DNA from: Sphingobacterium lumbrici
GTDB lineage: Bacteria > Bacteroidota > Bacteroidia > Sphingobacteriales > Sphingobacteriaceae
NCBI RefSeq assembly: GCF_006476045.1
Contig: NZ_SRZY01000011.1
Coordinates: 620,001 to 684,000 of the forward strand
Length of the DNA stretch: 64,000 nucleotides
Direction of reading: 5' to 3'
The notes under the pieces: model-generated
The model's input: the letters and a program-made list of their open reading frames with translations, nothing else
Told to the model about the DNA's origin: nothing
The model's database searches: none
Made by a program: the position numbers and the translations under genes
Shown: piece after piece, positions 45,297 through 53,683 of the stretch
Numbering within the stretch: the stretch's first letter is position 1
Layout of the letters: each line of letters begins with the position of its first letter

Positions 45297-46475
45297 ATGA
45301 GATCTTTTGTTTGTATAATATTCACTGTTTTTTTGTCTGTGCAGTTTTCAATGTCGCAAGACTTCTCCGTAGGTTTGGAAGAAAGAATTGGTTTAGGGAA
45401 AATAGGAGATGTTGTACACCCCTTAAGTAAAGCAAACCCTCTTTTGCTAAAAAAATTTAGATATAATACCACTAACAAAGGCGATACATCGTCACTCTTC
45501 TTCATAACGTTCAGTAATGATAATACACATATATCATATCTCAAAGATTCCTTATTCGTATTGATGACTGCGGATAGTGTATCTAATAGAAAAATTTGCA
45601 TTGATGAAGATTTCGATTTTGACTTTACCAACAATGTCGTACACAGATTTACTCCAGAGACATCTTCTTACCCTATCGTACCTATCCGTAGGAGACAGAC
45701 AGTAAATAGTGACACTTCGATTTCATATATACCTTACCAACTTCGAGCCTTTGACAATAGAGTGACGATTAGAGGTGTAAAACCGGAGTACACCTTTACC
45801 GAAGCCTGGTATAAAGAAGGATATTTTATTGTAGACGGCAAAGAGTATACTGTCAGGTTAAAGGAATATTTACTAGATAGAGAAGGACGCAGGAAGGTTT
45901 CGTTTGTTTTTAAAGAAATAAGAGACTCTCTCCAAGCAGCAGGTATGTATTACGTTGGTGACACCGTCATTGTAGATAGAGGGAGGTATAAGGTCGAGCT
46001 GGATGGAAATAAATTAAAATTCATCTATACCGGGAGATATTCTGCTCTTGCTCCTGATTTCCAAAGACAGGATTTGATAACTGGAAGGAATGTGCAACTG
46101 ATTGATTTTCAAGGAAAATACACCTTGTTGGATTTTTGGGGGAGCTGGTGCCAGCCTTGTGTCGAGAGTATACCGGCTTTAAAAAATTTAGCAGCTGCTT
46201 ATTCGGATAAGTTTGAAATTGTAAGTATAGCATTTGATAAGGATGCCGACGTTCCCAAGCTAAAGTCACTGATAAAAAAACATGACATGAATTGGCATCA
46301 TATCAGAGAGCCATGGGAATTTAATAATTACAATAATCTTATAAAAAAATATGATATACGTGCATATCCCACATTTATACTGATAGACAGAGAAGGACAA
46401 ATCATTTTAAAGGTTATTGGCTTTGAGGGTTTTTCAAAGCTTAAAGATAAACTTTCAGAAATCTTTGACCTATAA
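45297..46475 (+). CDS. secreted thioredoxin-like protein 3 of the peptide cluster
   Basis: 392 residues with a signal peptide (MRSFVCIIFTVFLSVQFSMSQ). The N-terminal beta-rich domain is followed by a thioredoxin domain YTLLDFWGSWCQPCVESIPAL (Cys285, Cys288) and cis-Pro in YPTFILID. It is related to protein 2 over the whole length. It follows precursor 3 and is the last of three precursor-thioredoxin units. Confidence 0.85.
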   Translation: MRSFVCIIFTVFLSVQFSMSQDFSVGLEERIGLGKIGDVVHPLSKANPLLLKKFRYNTTNKGDTSSLFFITFSNDNTHISYLKDSLFVLMTADSVSNRKICIDEDFDFDFTNNVVHRFTPETSSYPIVPIRRRQTVNSDTSISYIPYQLRAFDNRVTIRGVKPEYTFTEAWYKEGYFIVDGKEYTVRLKEYLLDREGRRKVSFVFKEIRDSLQAAGMYYVGDTVIVDRGRYKVELDGNKLKFIYTGRYSALAPDFQRQDLITGRNVQLIDFQGKYTLLDFWGSWCQPCVESIPALKNLAAAYSDKFEIVSIAFDKDADVPKLKSLIKKHDMNWHHIREPWEFNNYNNLIKKYDIRAYPTFILIDREGQIILKVIGFEGFSKLKDKLSEIFDL

Positions 46476-46698
46476 CATGTTTTAAAACCTTGAGCTGATC
46501 TCACACTATCCTGACAATCCATATAGCTTGTGGTATCTGATGGATGATTTTAAGAATCAGTAGTTTTATATTAAAAATGTGCATCGGATAGAGGATACTT
46601 TAATAGATATAATCTATTGTCTGAAACATAAAAAACAGTTTAGATGGAAAAACACGTTCAGCTCAGATTAGCCGCTTTAAAAAATTAATCTTTGGACA

Positions 46699-48228
46699 AT
46701 GATATATATATCCGCACAACCCGATACGACTTATTTTATCTGGCAATTGGAAATCCAATTGCGAAACCTACGGGATTTGGGTATTTCAAGAGATAATATC
46801 CAGGTATTGGCAGCTTATAGCAAAGTATTGGGGTTAAACCCAAATTTTGAACAATTCATGAAGGACAATGCACATTTGGCGACTTTTTTTGTCTACGAAG
46901 ACCAGCGCGACAAGCCTGAATATACATCTTCGGTCCGTCCCAATATACTCCGGCAACATTTCACTGCATACCCCGAGCTAAAGGATAGAACATTGATGTA
47001 CCATGATTCGGATATTTTGTTTTCACGGATTCCCCATATTGACAATGTGGAAGAAAATGATACCTGCTATGTCTCCGACACCCGAAATTATTTGGATATT
47101 AACTACATAAGATCTACAAGTGATGAAAATATGCTCGACCGCATGCTATCCATAGTAGGAATGGAGAAAGATAGGCTTATCCGGGAAAACAAGCAGACCG
47201 GAGGAGCGCAGTATATTCTCAAAGGTATAACTGCTGATTTTTGGGCGAAGATAGAGCGGGATGCTGAGGAGTTGTTTATCGCCATGCGGGATTATAACCG
47301 ACAACTTTGGGAGAAAGAATACCCAGACAAAAAAGAATTTCGTAGCAAAAAACGAGGTATCCAAGCCTGGTGTGCGGATATGTGGGCTGTGCTCTGGAAC
47401 CTGTGGCTGGAAAATAAGCAAGTGGAAATACATCCCGAAATGGCATTCTCATGGCCGTACAATCCGATCGAAGATTGGGAAAGATTGGCTATCCAACATT
47501 ATTCGGGTAATATCAAAGAAAAAGACAAGTTTTTCAAAAAGACGGAGTATTTGAATTATACGCCCTGGTATGATGATACTTTGCTGGAAATTCCGGATAC
47601 CAATTGTAGCTATAAAATTGTGGAACTTATCCGTGATAGGAAAAAAGAGCTGGACGCAAGTCGAAAATCCTACTCAGAATCCTGCATAGTGGTGCATACA
47701 GATATACTAAACCCGGAAAGATTGGAATCCTGGCGGCTTTTCGAAAAGTATATTGTAAAGAATCTGGATATCGATGTATATCTATATGCACAAGAAATAA
47801 CTTGTGAAATTACTCCCGATAATACCATTCAGAATAAAGAAAAACTGCAGCATGTAATCGCACAAGGATACCGGCAATTATTATGGCTGCCATTGGAGTA
47901 TATGCCGGATATTTCTGCTGTTGCTAATATGTTAGGGGATGCCACCACAAAAAATATGGAATGGCTATCGTTCAAAGTACAAAATATTTATAAAGTCGAC
48001 AGTTTATTTGTGGAAACGTTCTCTAAAATATTGGATATGGAATTGTTGGAATTAAACAAAGGCAAATTCAATATCCTTGAATCAAAAGAAGACAAGTTTA
48101 TTTTTCTAATAAATTTCTCAGAAATATTAACAGAAAGAAATACTCAAATCGATACGTTGTTTGAAGGTGATCTGACACCACAAGAGGGTATTGTATTACA
48201 GATTCCGGCCGTGTTTAATATCTTATAA
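46699..48228 (+). CDS. GT-A-fold glycosyltransferase-like protein of the peptide cluster
   Basis: 509 residues, no signal peptide, cytoplasmic. I do not recognise a named family. The first 300 residues look like a GT-A glycosyltransferase: an N-terminal IYISAQPDTTYFIWQLEIQL strand, LMYHDSDILFSR with a D-x-D motif near residue 103, and NKQTGGAQYILKGI as a typical acceptor/donor-site segment, then an AWCADMWAVLWNLW stretch. Residues about 320-509 are a second domain of unknown kind. It stands 9 bp before the LanC-like gene in the exporter operon, so a peptide substrate is plausible. Confidence 0.6.
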   Translation: MIYISAQPDTTYFIWQLEIQLRNLRDLGISRDNIQVLAAYSKVLGLNPNFEQFMKDNAHLATFFVYEDQRDKPEYTSSVRPNILRQHFTAYPELKDRTLMYHDSDILFSRIPHIDNVEENDTCYVSDTRNYLDINYIRSTSDENMLDRMLSIVGMEKDRLIRENKQTGGAQYILKGITADFWAKIERDAEELFIAMRDYNRQLWEKEYPDKKEFRSKKRGIQAWCADMWAVLWNLWLENKQVEIHPEMAFSWPYNPIEDWERLAIQHYSGNIKEKDKFFKKTEYLNYTPWYDDTLLEIPDTNCSYKIVELIRDRKKELDASRKSYSESCIVVHTDILNPERLESWRLFEKYIVKNLDIDVYLYAQEITCEITPDNTIQNKEKLQHVIAQGYRQLLWLPLEYMPDISAVANMLGDATTKNMEWLSFKVQNIYKVDSLFVETFSKILDMELLELNKGKFNILESKEDKFIFLINFSEILTERNTQIDTLFEGDLTPQEGIVLQIPAVFNIL

Positions 48229-48237
48229 AACCTGATT

Positions 48238-49110
48238 ATGAAAGAAGATACAACATTTGATATTTTTTCGAGCTACGTATTAGCCGAAGGGGAGGATTCA
48301 TTAAGCGAACTGTTGGACGAATGGGCAGAGCAAGTTGTTGAAAGTGAAGATTATGGTTTCGAGCGGGGGTTACTGGGGTTGGGATGGCTAATCGCATTCC
48401 TGATCGATAAAGAGTTTATGAGTGGTGATCCGGACGAAATTTTGGAAGATATAGATGATGCCATTTATAAGCTCGCTATAAAAGAAATTTTAGAAAAAGA
48501 CACAAGTGTTGACAAGGTATTAGATTTCATTACCTATTACCAACAACGCTTGGTGAATAAGGCTCCGACTGCTCATTTCTATCGCAGATTTGTACATTTT
48601 GAATCCATGAAATTGTTATTGGAAAAATTGAACGCTTTTTTATTGGAGGGCACGGTTTCCAATGCCACTATATCCGACAAGGTTGAAATAGTAGTAAAAT
48701 ACAGTTTTCTAACAAAAACGTGTGTGAGCGAAAGTTTGGTTGAAGAGGCTTTCTATACAACAATCGAGAAAGTCCTTGATTTTTTGGAGGAAGCCGAAAA
48801 TTTAGATGTACATACACTAGATATAGCGAAGTTGTTACTATGTGTGCAACAGTATGATAATCCTCATTGGGTGAGTAGATTAAGTAAATTATTAAATGGC
48901 AGAAGGGAAACGGTAAATGTAAATCCTATCAGTGAAATAGACTGCTGGTCTAACTTAGTACATAATTTTGATCGAGATAATCTGACGTTACCATTTGAAC
49001 TGGATTGCTGGGCGGGAGCAGAAGGAAAGAAACTGCTATTTACTCTTTTTACGAATGTGAAATCATTTGAAATTGTAAAGTATGGCGAAAAGGCATCGGT
49101 ACTAATTTAA
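48238..49110 (+). CDS. LanC-like protein lacking the zinc site
   Basis: 290 residues. FERGLLGLGWLIAFLIDKEF, then MSGDPDEILEDIDDAIYKLAIKE, resembles the first repeats of LanC-like alpha/alpha toroid proteins of Bacteroidota. The protein is shorter than LanC (about 400 residues) and shows neither the Cys-containing WCYG-type motif nor the CHG motif that bind catalytic zinc, so it cannot be a normal lanthionine cyclase. No dehydratase gene is present. A binding or scaffold role in peptide maturation is plausible. It is tightly spaced between the glycosyltransferase and exporter genes. Confidence 0.55.
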   Translation: MKEDTTFDIFSSYVLAEGEDSLSELLDEWAEQVVESEDYGFERGLLGLGWLIAFLIDKEFMSGDPDEILEDIDDAIYKLAIKEILEKDTSVDKVLDFITYYQQRLVNKAPTAHFYRRFVHFESMKLLLEKLNAFLLEGTVSNATISDKVEIVVKYSFLTKTCVSESLVEEAFYTTIEKVLDFLEEAENLDVHTLDIAKLLLCVQQYDNPHWVSRLSKLLNGRRETVNVNPISEIDCWSNLVHNFDRDNLTLPFELDCWAGAEGKKLLFTLFTNVKSFEIVKYGEKASVLI

Positions 49111-49120
49111 ATTACAAAAC

Positions 49121-51307
49121 GTGCTGAAACGCTTCCCTCATTATAAGCAAATGGATCAGATGGACTGTGGTGCCACCTGCCTGCGTATTGTTTTCAAATA
49201 CTACGGACAGCTGGTATCCATCCACAAGATCCGTAAGCTCTGCCAGACCACCAAAAATGGGGTCAACCTGTTGGGTATCTCCGAAGCCGCAGAAAAGCTG
49301 GGTTTCCGTACTTATGGTGTCAAGCTAAGTCTGGAACAGCTCAGTGAAGTCGAATTGCCCTGCATCCTGCACTGGAACCAAAACCATTTTGTCGTCCTGT
49401 ATAAAATCAAAAAAGGACGCTACTATATCTCCGATCCCGCGACCGGATTGGTTTCCTATGATGAAAAAGAATTCAGCAGAAACTGGTTTTCCACGAAAGA
49501 ACTGCATGAGGGATTATCCCTGCTGTTGAGCCCTGGCCCTGATTTTTACCAGCTTGACGAGGAAGAGCCCCAGCTTGCACTGAAATGGAGTAAGGTATTT
49601 ACCTATTTTTATAAATACAAAAAGCTTTTTATACAACTGCTACTAGGCATGTTGCTCGGTACGATCCTGCAACTGGTCACCCCGTTCCTGACCCAGTCGG
49701 TAGTCGATATCGGTATCAATACCAAGAATATCAACTTTATCAACCTGATCCTGATTGCGCAGCTGATGCTGTTCATCGGGCAAACGGCAGTTTCCTTTAT
49801 CCGTTCCTGGATCATGTTGCATATCAGTACGCGTGTCAATATTTCGATCCTGACCGACCTGTTGATCAAGATCATGAAGCTCCCCATGAATTTCTTTGAC
49901 CTGAAAACACACGGTGACCTGATGCAGCGGATGGGCGATCAGCAGCGGGTAGAGTCATTTCTGACAGGCAATACCCTTAATACGCTGTTTTCGATAGTCA
50001 ATATGCTGGTTTTTGGAGGATTGCTCATTATTTATAACAAGCTTATTTTCCTCATATTCTTTATTGCTACGGTACTGTACACCTTATGGATTCTGGCCTT
50101 TATGAAAGTCCGGCGCGAATTGGATCATAAACGGTTCAAGATTTCTTCGGACAACCAGACCTATATGGTCGAGATGATCCAGAGTATAAGGGATATCAAG
50201 CTGAACAATTCCGAAAAACAGAAACGATGGGGATGGGAGACCCTGCAGGCCAGGTTGTTCAAATTCAAGGTCAGGAGCCTCGCGCTCTCGCAGTACCAGT
50301 CCATCGGATCCATGGCCATTAACCAGGCCAAGGGCATCCTGATCACCTACATATCTGCCAAGGCCGTAATCGATGGCGAGATTACACTGGGGGGTATGAT
50401 GGCCATACAGTACATCGTGGGTATGGTGAGTAATCCTGTACAACAGTTACTGGGCTTTATGCAGTCCTATCAGGATGCCAAGATCAGTATGGAACGTCTG
50501 AACGAAATATATGAGACCGAAGAAGAAGAAAGTCTGGAGAAGGATTACTTGCAGTGGATCCCCGAAAAGAAAGATATAGAGATCAAAAACCTCACCTTCC
50601 GGTATTTTGGCGCGGGCAACGAACCTGTCTTCAACAAACTGAACCTCACCTTCCCCGAAGGAAAGACGACCGCCATCGTAGGGATGAGCGGTAGCGGCAA
50701 GACTACTATTTTAAAGTTATTGATGCGTTTCTACGATTACGAAGCAGGCGAAATCACTGTGGGAGGAAAGCGGCTCGATCAGATTAGCCAGCATACCTGG
50801 CGCGCCGCCTGTGGTATGGTCATGCAGGACAGCCATATCTTTGCCGATACCATTGAAAACAATATCGCTGTCGGAGAAGAAGTGCCGCAACCTGAAAAAG
50901 TACAGGAAGCTATCCGCATCGCCAATCTGGACGATTTCATTACCGAGCAGCCTTTTGGTCTTGCAACGAAAATCGGTACAGCGGGAAAGGGCATTAGCCA
51001 GGGTCAAAAACAGCGGTTACTGATCGCAAGGGCAGTCTACAAACAGCCCGAGTTTATCTTTCTGGACGAGGCGACAAATTCGCTGGATGCCAACAATGAA
51101 CGGGTCATTATCGATAACCTCGAAACATTCTTCAACAACAGGACTGTAGTCATTGTGGCTCATCGGTTGAGCACGGTCAAAAATGCAGATAATATCATTG
51201 TACTGGAAAAGGGGGATATCGTGGAACAGGGGAATCACAACCAGCTTACCGAACTGAAAGGTAAATATTACGAGCTGGTCAAAAATCAATTGGAGTTGGG
51301 TAACTAA
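49121..51307 (+). CDS. C39-peptidase-containing ABC exporter (PCAT)
   Basis: 728 residues, GTG start. The N-terminal C39 peptidase has Cys16 in QMDQMDCGATCL, His89 in NQNHFVVLY and Asp105 in YISDPATG, a complete catalytic triad for cleavage after GG leaders. Six membrane helices follow (about 165-450). The ATPase has IVGMSGSGKTT near 519-529, the signature GKGISQGQKQRLLIARA, and FIFLDEATNSLD. It cleaves and exports the GG-leader peptides. Its DNA is visibly richer in G+C than the peptide genes. Confidence 0.95.
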   Translation: MLKRFPHYKQMDQMDCGATCLRIVFKYYGQLVSIHKIRKLCQTTKNGVNLLGISEAAEKLGFRTYGVKLSLEQLSEVELPCILHWNQNHFVVLYKIKKGRYYISDPATGLVSYDEKEFSRNWFSTKELHEGLSLLLSPGPDFYQLDEEEPQLALKWSKVFTYFYKYKKLFIQLLLGMLLGTILQLVTPFLTQSVVDIGINTKNINFINLILIAQLMLFIGQTAVSFIRSWIMLHISTRVNISILTDLLIKIMKLPMNFFDLKTHGDLMQRMGDQQRVESFLTGNTLNTLFSIVNMLVFGGLLIIYNKLIFLIFFIATVLYTLWILAFMKVRRELDHKRFKISSDNQTYMVEMIQSIRDIKLNNSEKQKRWGWETLQARLFKFKVRSLALSQYQSIGSMAINQAKGILITYISAKAVIDGEITLGGMMAIQYIVGMVSNPVQQLLGFMQSYQDAKISMERLNEIYETEEEESLEKDYLQWIPEKKDIEIKNLTFRYFGAGNEPVFNKLNLTFPEGKTTAIVGMSGSGKTTILKLLMRFYDYEAGEITVGGKRLDQISQHTWRAACGMVMQDSHIFADTIENNIAVGEEVPQPEKVQEAIRIANLDDFITEQPFGLATKIGTAGKGISQGQKQRLLIARAVYKQPEFIFLDEATNSLDANNERVIIDNLETFFNNRTVVIVAHRLSTVKNADNIIVLEKGDIVEQGNHNQLTELKGKYYELVKNQLELGN

Positions 51308-51322
51308 AGAGAGCATAAACAG

Positions 51323-52600
51323 ATGGCAAAAAAAACACTGGTCGATGAAGATATCCATTCGGAAGATCTACAGGATATTATTTCCAAGCCACCCTCCTGG
51401 CTGCTGAAAAGAGGGATCTCATTTGTGCTGCTCACGGTCATGTTGATTATCGGGCTGTCTGTATTTGTCAAGTATCCCGAAGTAGTGCACGGTACACTGA
51501 AGATCAATACGACAAATGCACCGAAGGTCATCGTTAACAAAGTCAATGGAAACCTGATCAGGTTGTTAGTCCCCGATGGAGAATGGGTAAAACCAGAGCA
51601 GGGCATCGCGTATATCGAGAGTACAGCAGATCACGGGCATGTACTGACCCTTTTAAACAAGGTGAAGGAAATCCGTAATGCAGATGGTAAAAATTATGAT
51701 CTGGAAAATATTATTCCGCCCAATACATTGAATCTCGGCGAACTGCAGGGAAGTTATCAGTCCTTCTACTCTGCCTATCTCAATTATAAGGCCATCCATA
51801 CCGAGGGAATATATCAGAAACGTAAAAATCTCCTTAACGATGAGGTGTCGAATGTAAACGCCCAGAACGAACGTATCATGCAGTCTTACGAGCTGCAGAA
51901 AAAAGAACTCGAACTGGCGGAGGCTGAACTGGAAAAATATAGGTTGCTTGCAGAAAAGAAAGTAATCAGTCCACTGGAGTTGCAGCAGAAGGAGGCTCTG
52001 CTCTTGTCCAAGTTACAGATCATACCCCAAACCGAAAATAATCTTATCAGCAACCGGGGCAACCTATTGTCCAAGAACAGGGAGCTATCCGAGCTGCAGA
52101 ATCAGATATGGGAGCAGGAGAGGATGTTTGTACAGGCGTTGAACAGTTTTATCTCGGATGCAGAGAACTGGAAAAAACAGTATATCCTTACAGCACCACA
52201 GGAAGGGAAACTTATTTATGGAAATTTTCTGCAGGAGAACCAGTATGTCACAGCGGGGCAGGAATTGTTTTATATTAATCCCGGCAAGGAAGATTATTAC
52301 GGTGAGATGTATATACCCCAATCCACCTCTTCAAAAGTCAAACTGAAACAGGAGGTGTTGATAAAGGTTCGAAGTTACCCTTATCAGGAATACGGTTATC
52401 TGAGGGGTAAAATAGACTATATCTCTGATATTCCGATGAAAGACAGTGTTTTCTTTTCTAAGGTTTCGCTAATAAGAACAGCCCAAGACTCCCTGATTAA
52501 ATTGAAGCCGGGTATTTATGCTGATGCGGAGATTATTACCGATGATCAATCTATGTTTAAACGAATCTGGTCTAACCTGACTAAGTCATTAAAATTCTAA
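51323..52600 (+). CDS. HlyD-family membrane fusion protein
   Basis: 425 residues. One N-terminal membrane helix (ISFVLLTVMLIIGLSVFVKYPEVVHG), a split lipoyl/barrel-sandwich domain (APKVIVNKVNGNLIRLLVPDGEWVKPEQ ... ILTAPQEGKLIYGNFLQENQYV) and a long central coiled coil (about 150-260). It links the C39 ABC exporter, 15 bp upstream, with a TolC-type channel, probably the one encoded at 37,039. Confidence 0.92.
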   Translation: MAKKTLVDEDIHSEDLQDIISKPPSWLLKRGISFVLLTVMLIIGLSVFVKYPEVVHGTLKINTTNAPKVIVNKVNGNLIRLLVPDGEWVKPEQGIAYIESTADHGHVLTLLNKVKEIRNADGKNYDLENIIPPNTLNLGELQGSYQSFYSAYLNYKAIHTEGIYQKRKNLLNDEVSNVNAQNERIMQSYELQKKELELAEAELEKYRLLAEKKVISPLELQQKEALLLSKLQIIPQTENNLISNRGNLLSKNRELSELQNQIWEQERMFVQALNSFISDAENWKKQYILTAPQEGKLIYGNFLQENQYVTAGQELFYINPGKEDYYGEMYIPQSTSSKVKLKQEVLIKVRSYPYQEYGYLRGKIDYISDIPMKDSVFFSKVSLIRTAQDSLIKLKPGIYADAEIITDDQSMFKRIWSNLTKSLKF

Positions 52601-52650
52601 TGGTTATGCTTTTAACTTTTATTTTAAATCGTAATAGTATATAATTGCCT

Positions 52651-53574
52651 ATGAAAACACCGCTTGTTACAATTGTGATGCCCGTATATAATATGGGGGT
52701 CTATGTGGAAGAATCAATTTCAAGTATTTTGTCTCAAACCTACAAAAACATTGAATTTATCATCTTAAATGATGGTTCCACGGACAACACGGCTTCACTG
52801 ATAGGAAGTATTAGAGATTCCCGCATAAATTTTATAGATTCTAACGAAAATAAAGGTAACTATTTTCGTAGGAACGAGGGCTGTAAAATTGCTTCGGGAA
52901 AATATATATGCGTGATGGATAGCGATGATATCGCATTGCCTCATCGTATAGAAACGCAGATTCAACGTATGGAAAGCGATGACTCCATCCTGGCCTGTGG
53001 CAGTTTTTTTAAAATTGTCGGTAATTCAAGTACCTGCTTTACTACACCAAAAAGTTATGATTTTATCAAGCTCTCATTGCTTAAAAATAATGTCGTAGTC
53101 CATCCGACACTAATGCTAAATAAAAAGATATTGGAAGAGGTTAATTACTATAGTGAAGAGTATTACTATGCTGCGGATTATAATTTGATATGCGATATAG
53201 CACGCAAAGGTAAAATCGTCAATATACCGGAACAGCTCTTGGAATATAGGAGACACGAAAAACAAATATCTTCTGCACACCATTTAAAGCAAGCCCAGTA
53301 TGCTAATTTGGTTCGTGTCAAATATTTGAAAAAATTAGGTTTTTGTCTTTCCGAAGACGAAGAAAGATATTTTACACGCTTGATGACCAACGCCAAAGTC
53401 TCCGAGTTTGAAATTGATGGAATCGAAATGGTGGTGAGCATGTTAAAGGAACAAAATAGGATATATAACATATTCAAACCAGTGCAGTTTAACAAATATA
53501 TAGACTTACTGTTTTCTAAATGTTATTTACGAAATCATTTTCAAGTAGCCCGTGATGGAAAATTGTCATTTTAG
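52651..53574 (+). CDS. family 2 glycosyltransferase 1 of the peptide cluster
   Basis: 307 residues from the ATG at 52651; a TTG two codons earlier is possible. The GT2 start is VTIVMPVYNMGVYVEESISSILSQTYKNIEFIILNDGSTDNT, the metal motif is CVMDSDDIALPHR, and the acceptor-side block is VVVHPTLMLNKKI ... YAADYNLI. It could glycosylate the peptides in the cytoplasm, as GT2 enzymes do in glycocin clusters; surface glycan synthesis is the alternative. It lies 50 bp after the HlyD gene. Confidence 0.85.
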   Translation: MKTPLVTIVMPVYNMGVYVEESISSILSQTYKNIEFIILNDGSTDNTASLIGSIRDSRINFIDSNENKGNYFRRNEGCKIASGKYICVMDSDDIALPHRIETQIQRMESDDSILACGSFFKIVGNSSTCFTTPKSYDFIKLSLLKNNVVVHPTLMLNKKILEEVNYYSEEYYYAADYNLICDIARKGKIVNIPEQLLEYRRHEKQISSAHHLKQAQYANLVRVKYLKKLGFCLSEDEERYFTRLMTNAKVSEFEIDGIEMVVSMLKEQNRIYNIFKPVQFNKYIDLLFSKCYLRNHFQVARDGKLSF

Positions 53575-53683
53575 TAATGCGAAAATTCTTCGTCTAAGTA
53601 AGAGTTGTTTGAAACGGATATCTGCAGGGAGCGGGGACTGCTTCACAATCCGTAGACCAGTACATTTTAAAATATAGTTTATT

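Noticed and set aside
45257..45634. Minus-strand frame of 125 residues antisense to thioredoxin gene 3
   Set aside because: The plus strand has a clear signal peptide and CxPC thioredoxin gene; the antisense frame has no features.
46644..46688. 14-codon frame beginning ATGGAAAAACAC before the GT-A-like gene
   Set aside because: Too short, no GG leader, no supporting signal.
48238..49110. Reading the cluster as a lanthipeptide locus
   Set aside because: The LanC-like protein lacks zinc ligands, no dehydratase is present, and the precursors are rich in paired Cys; disulfides and/or glycosylation fit better.
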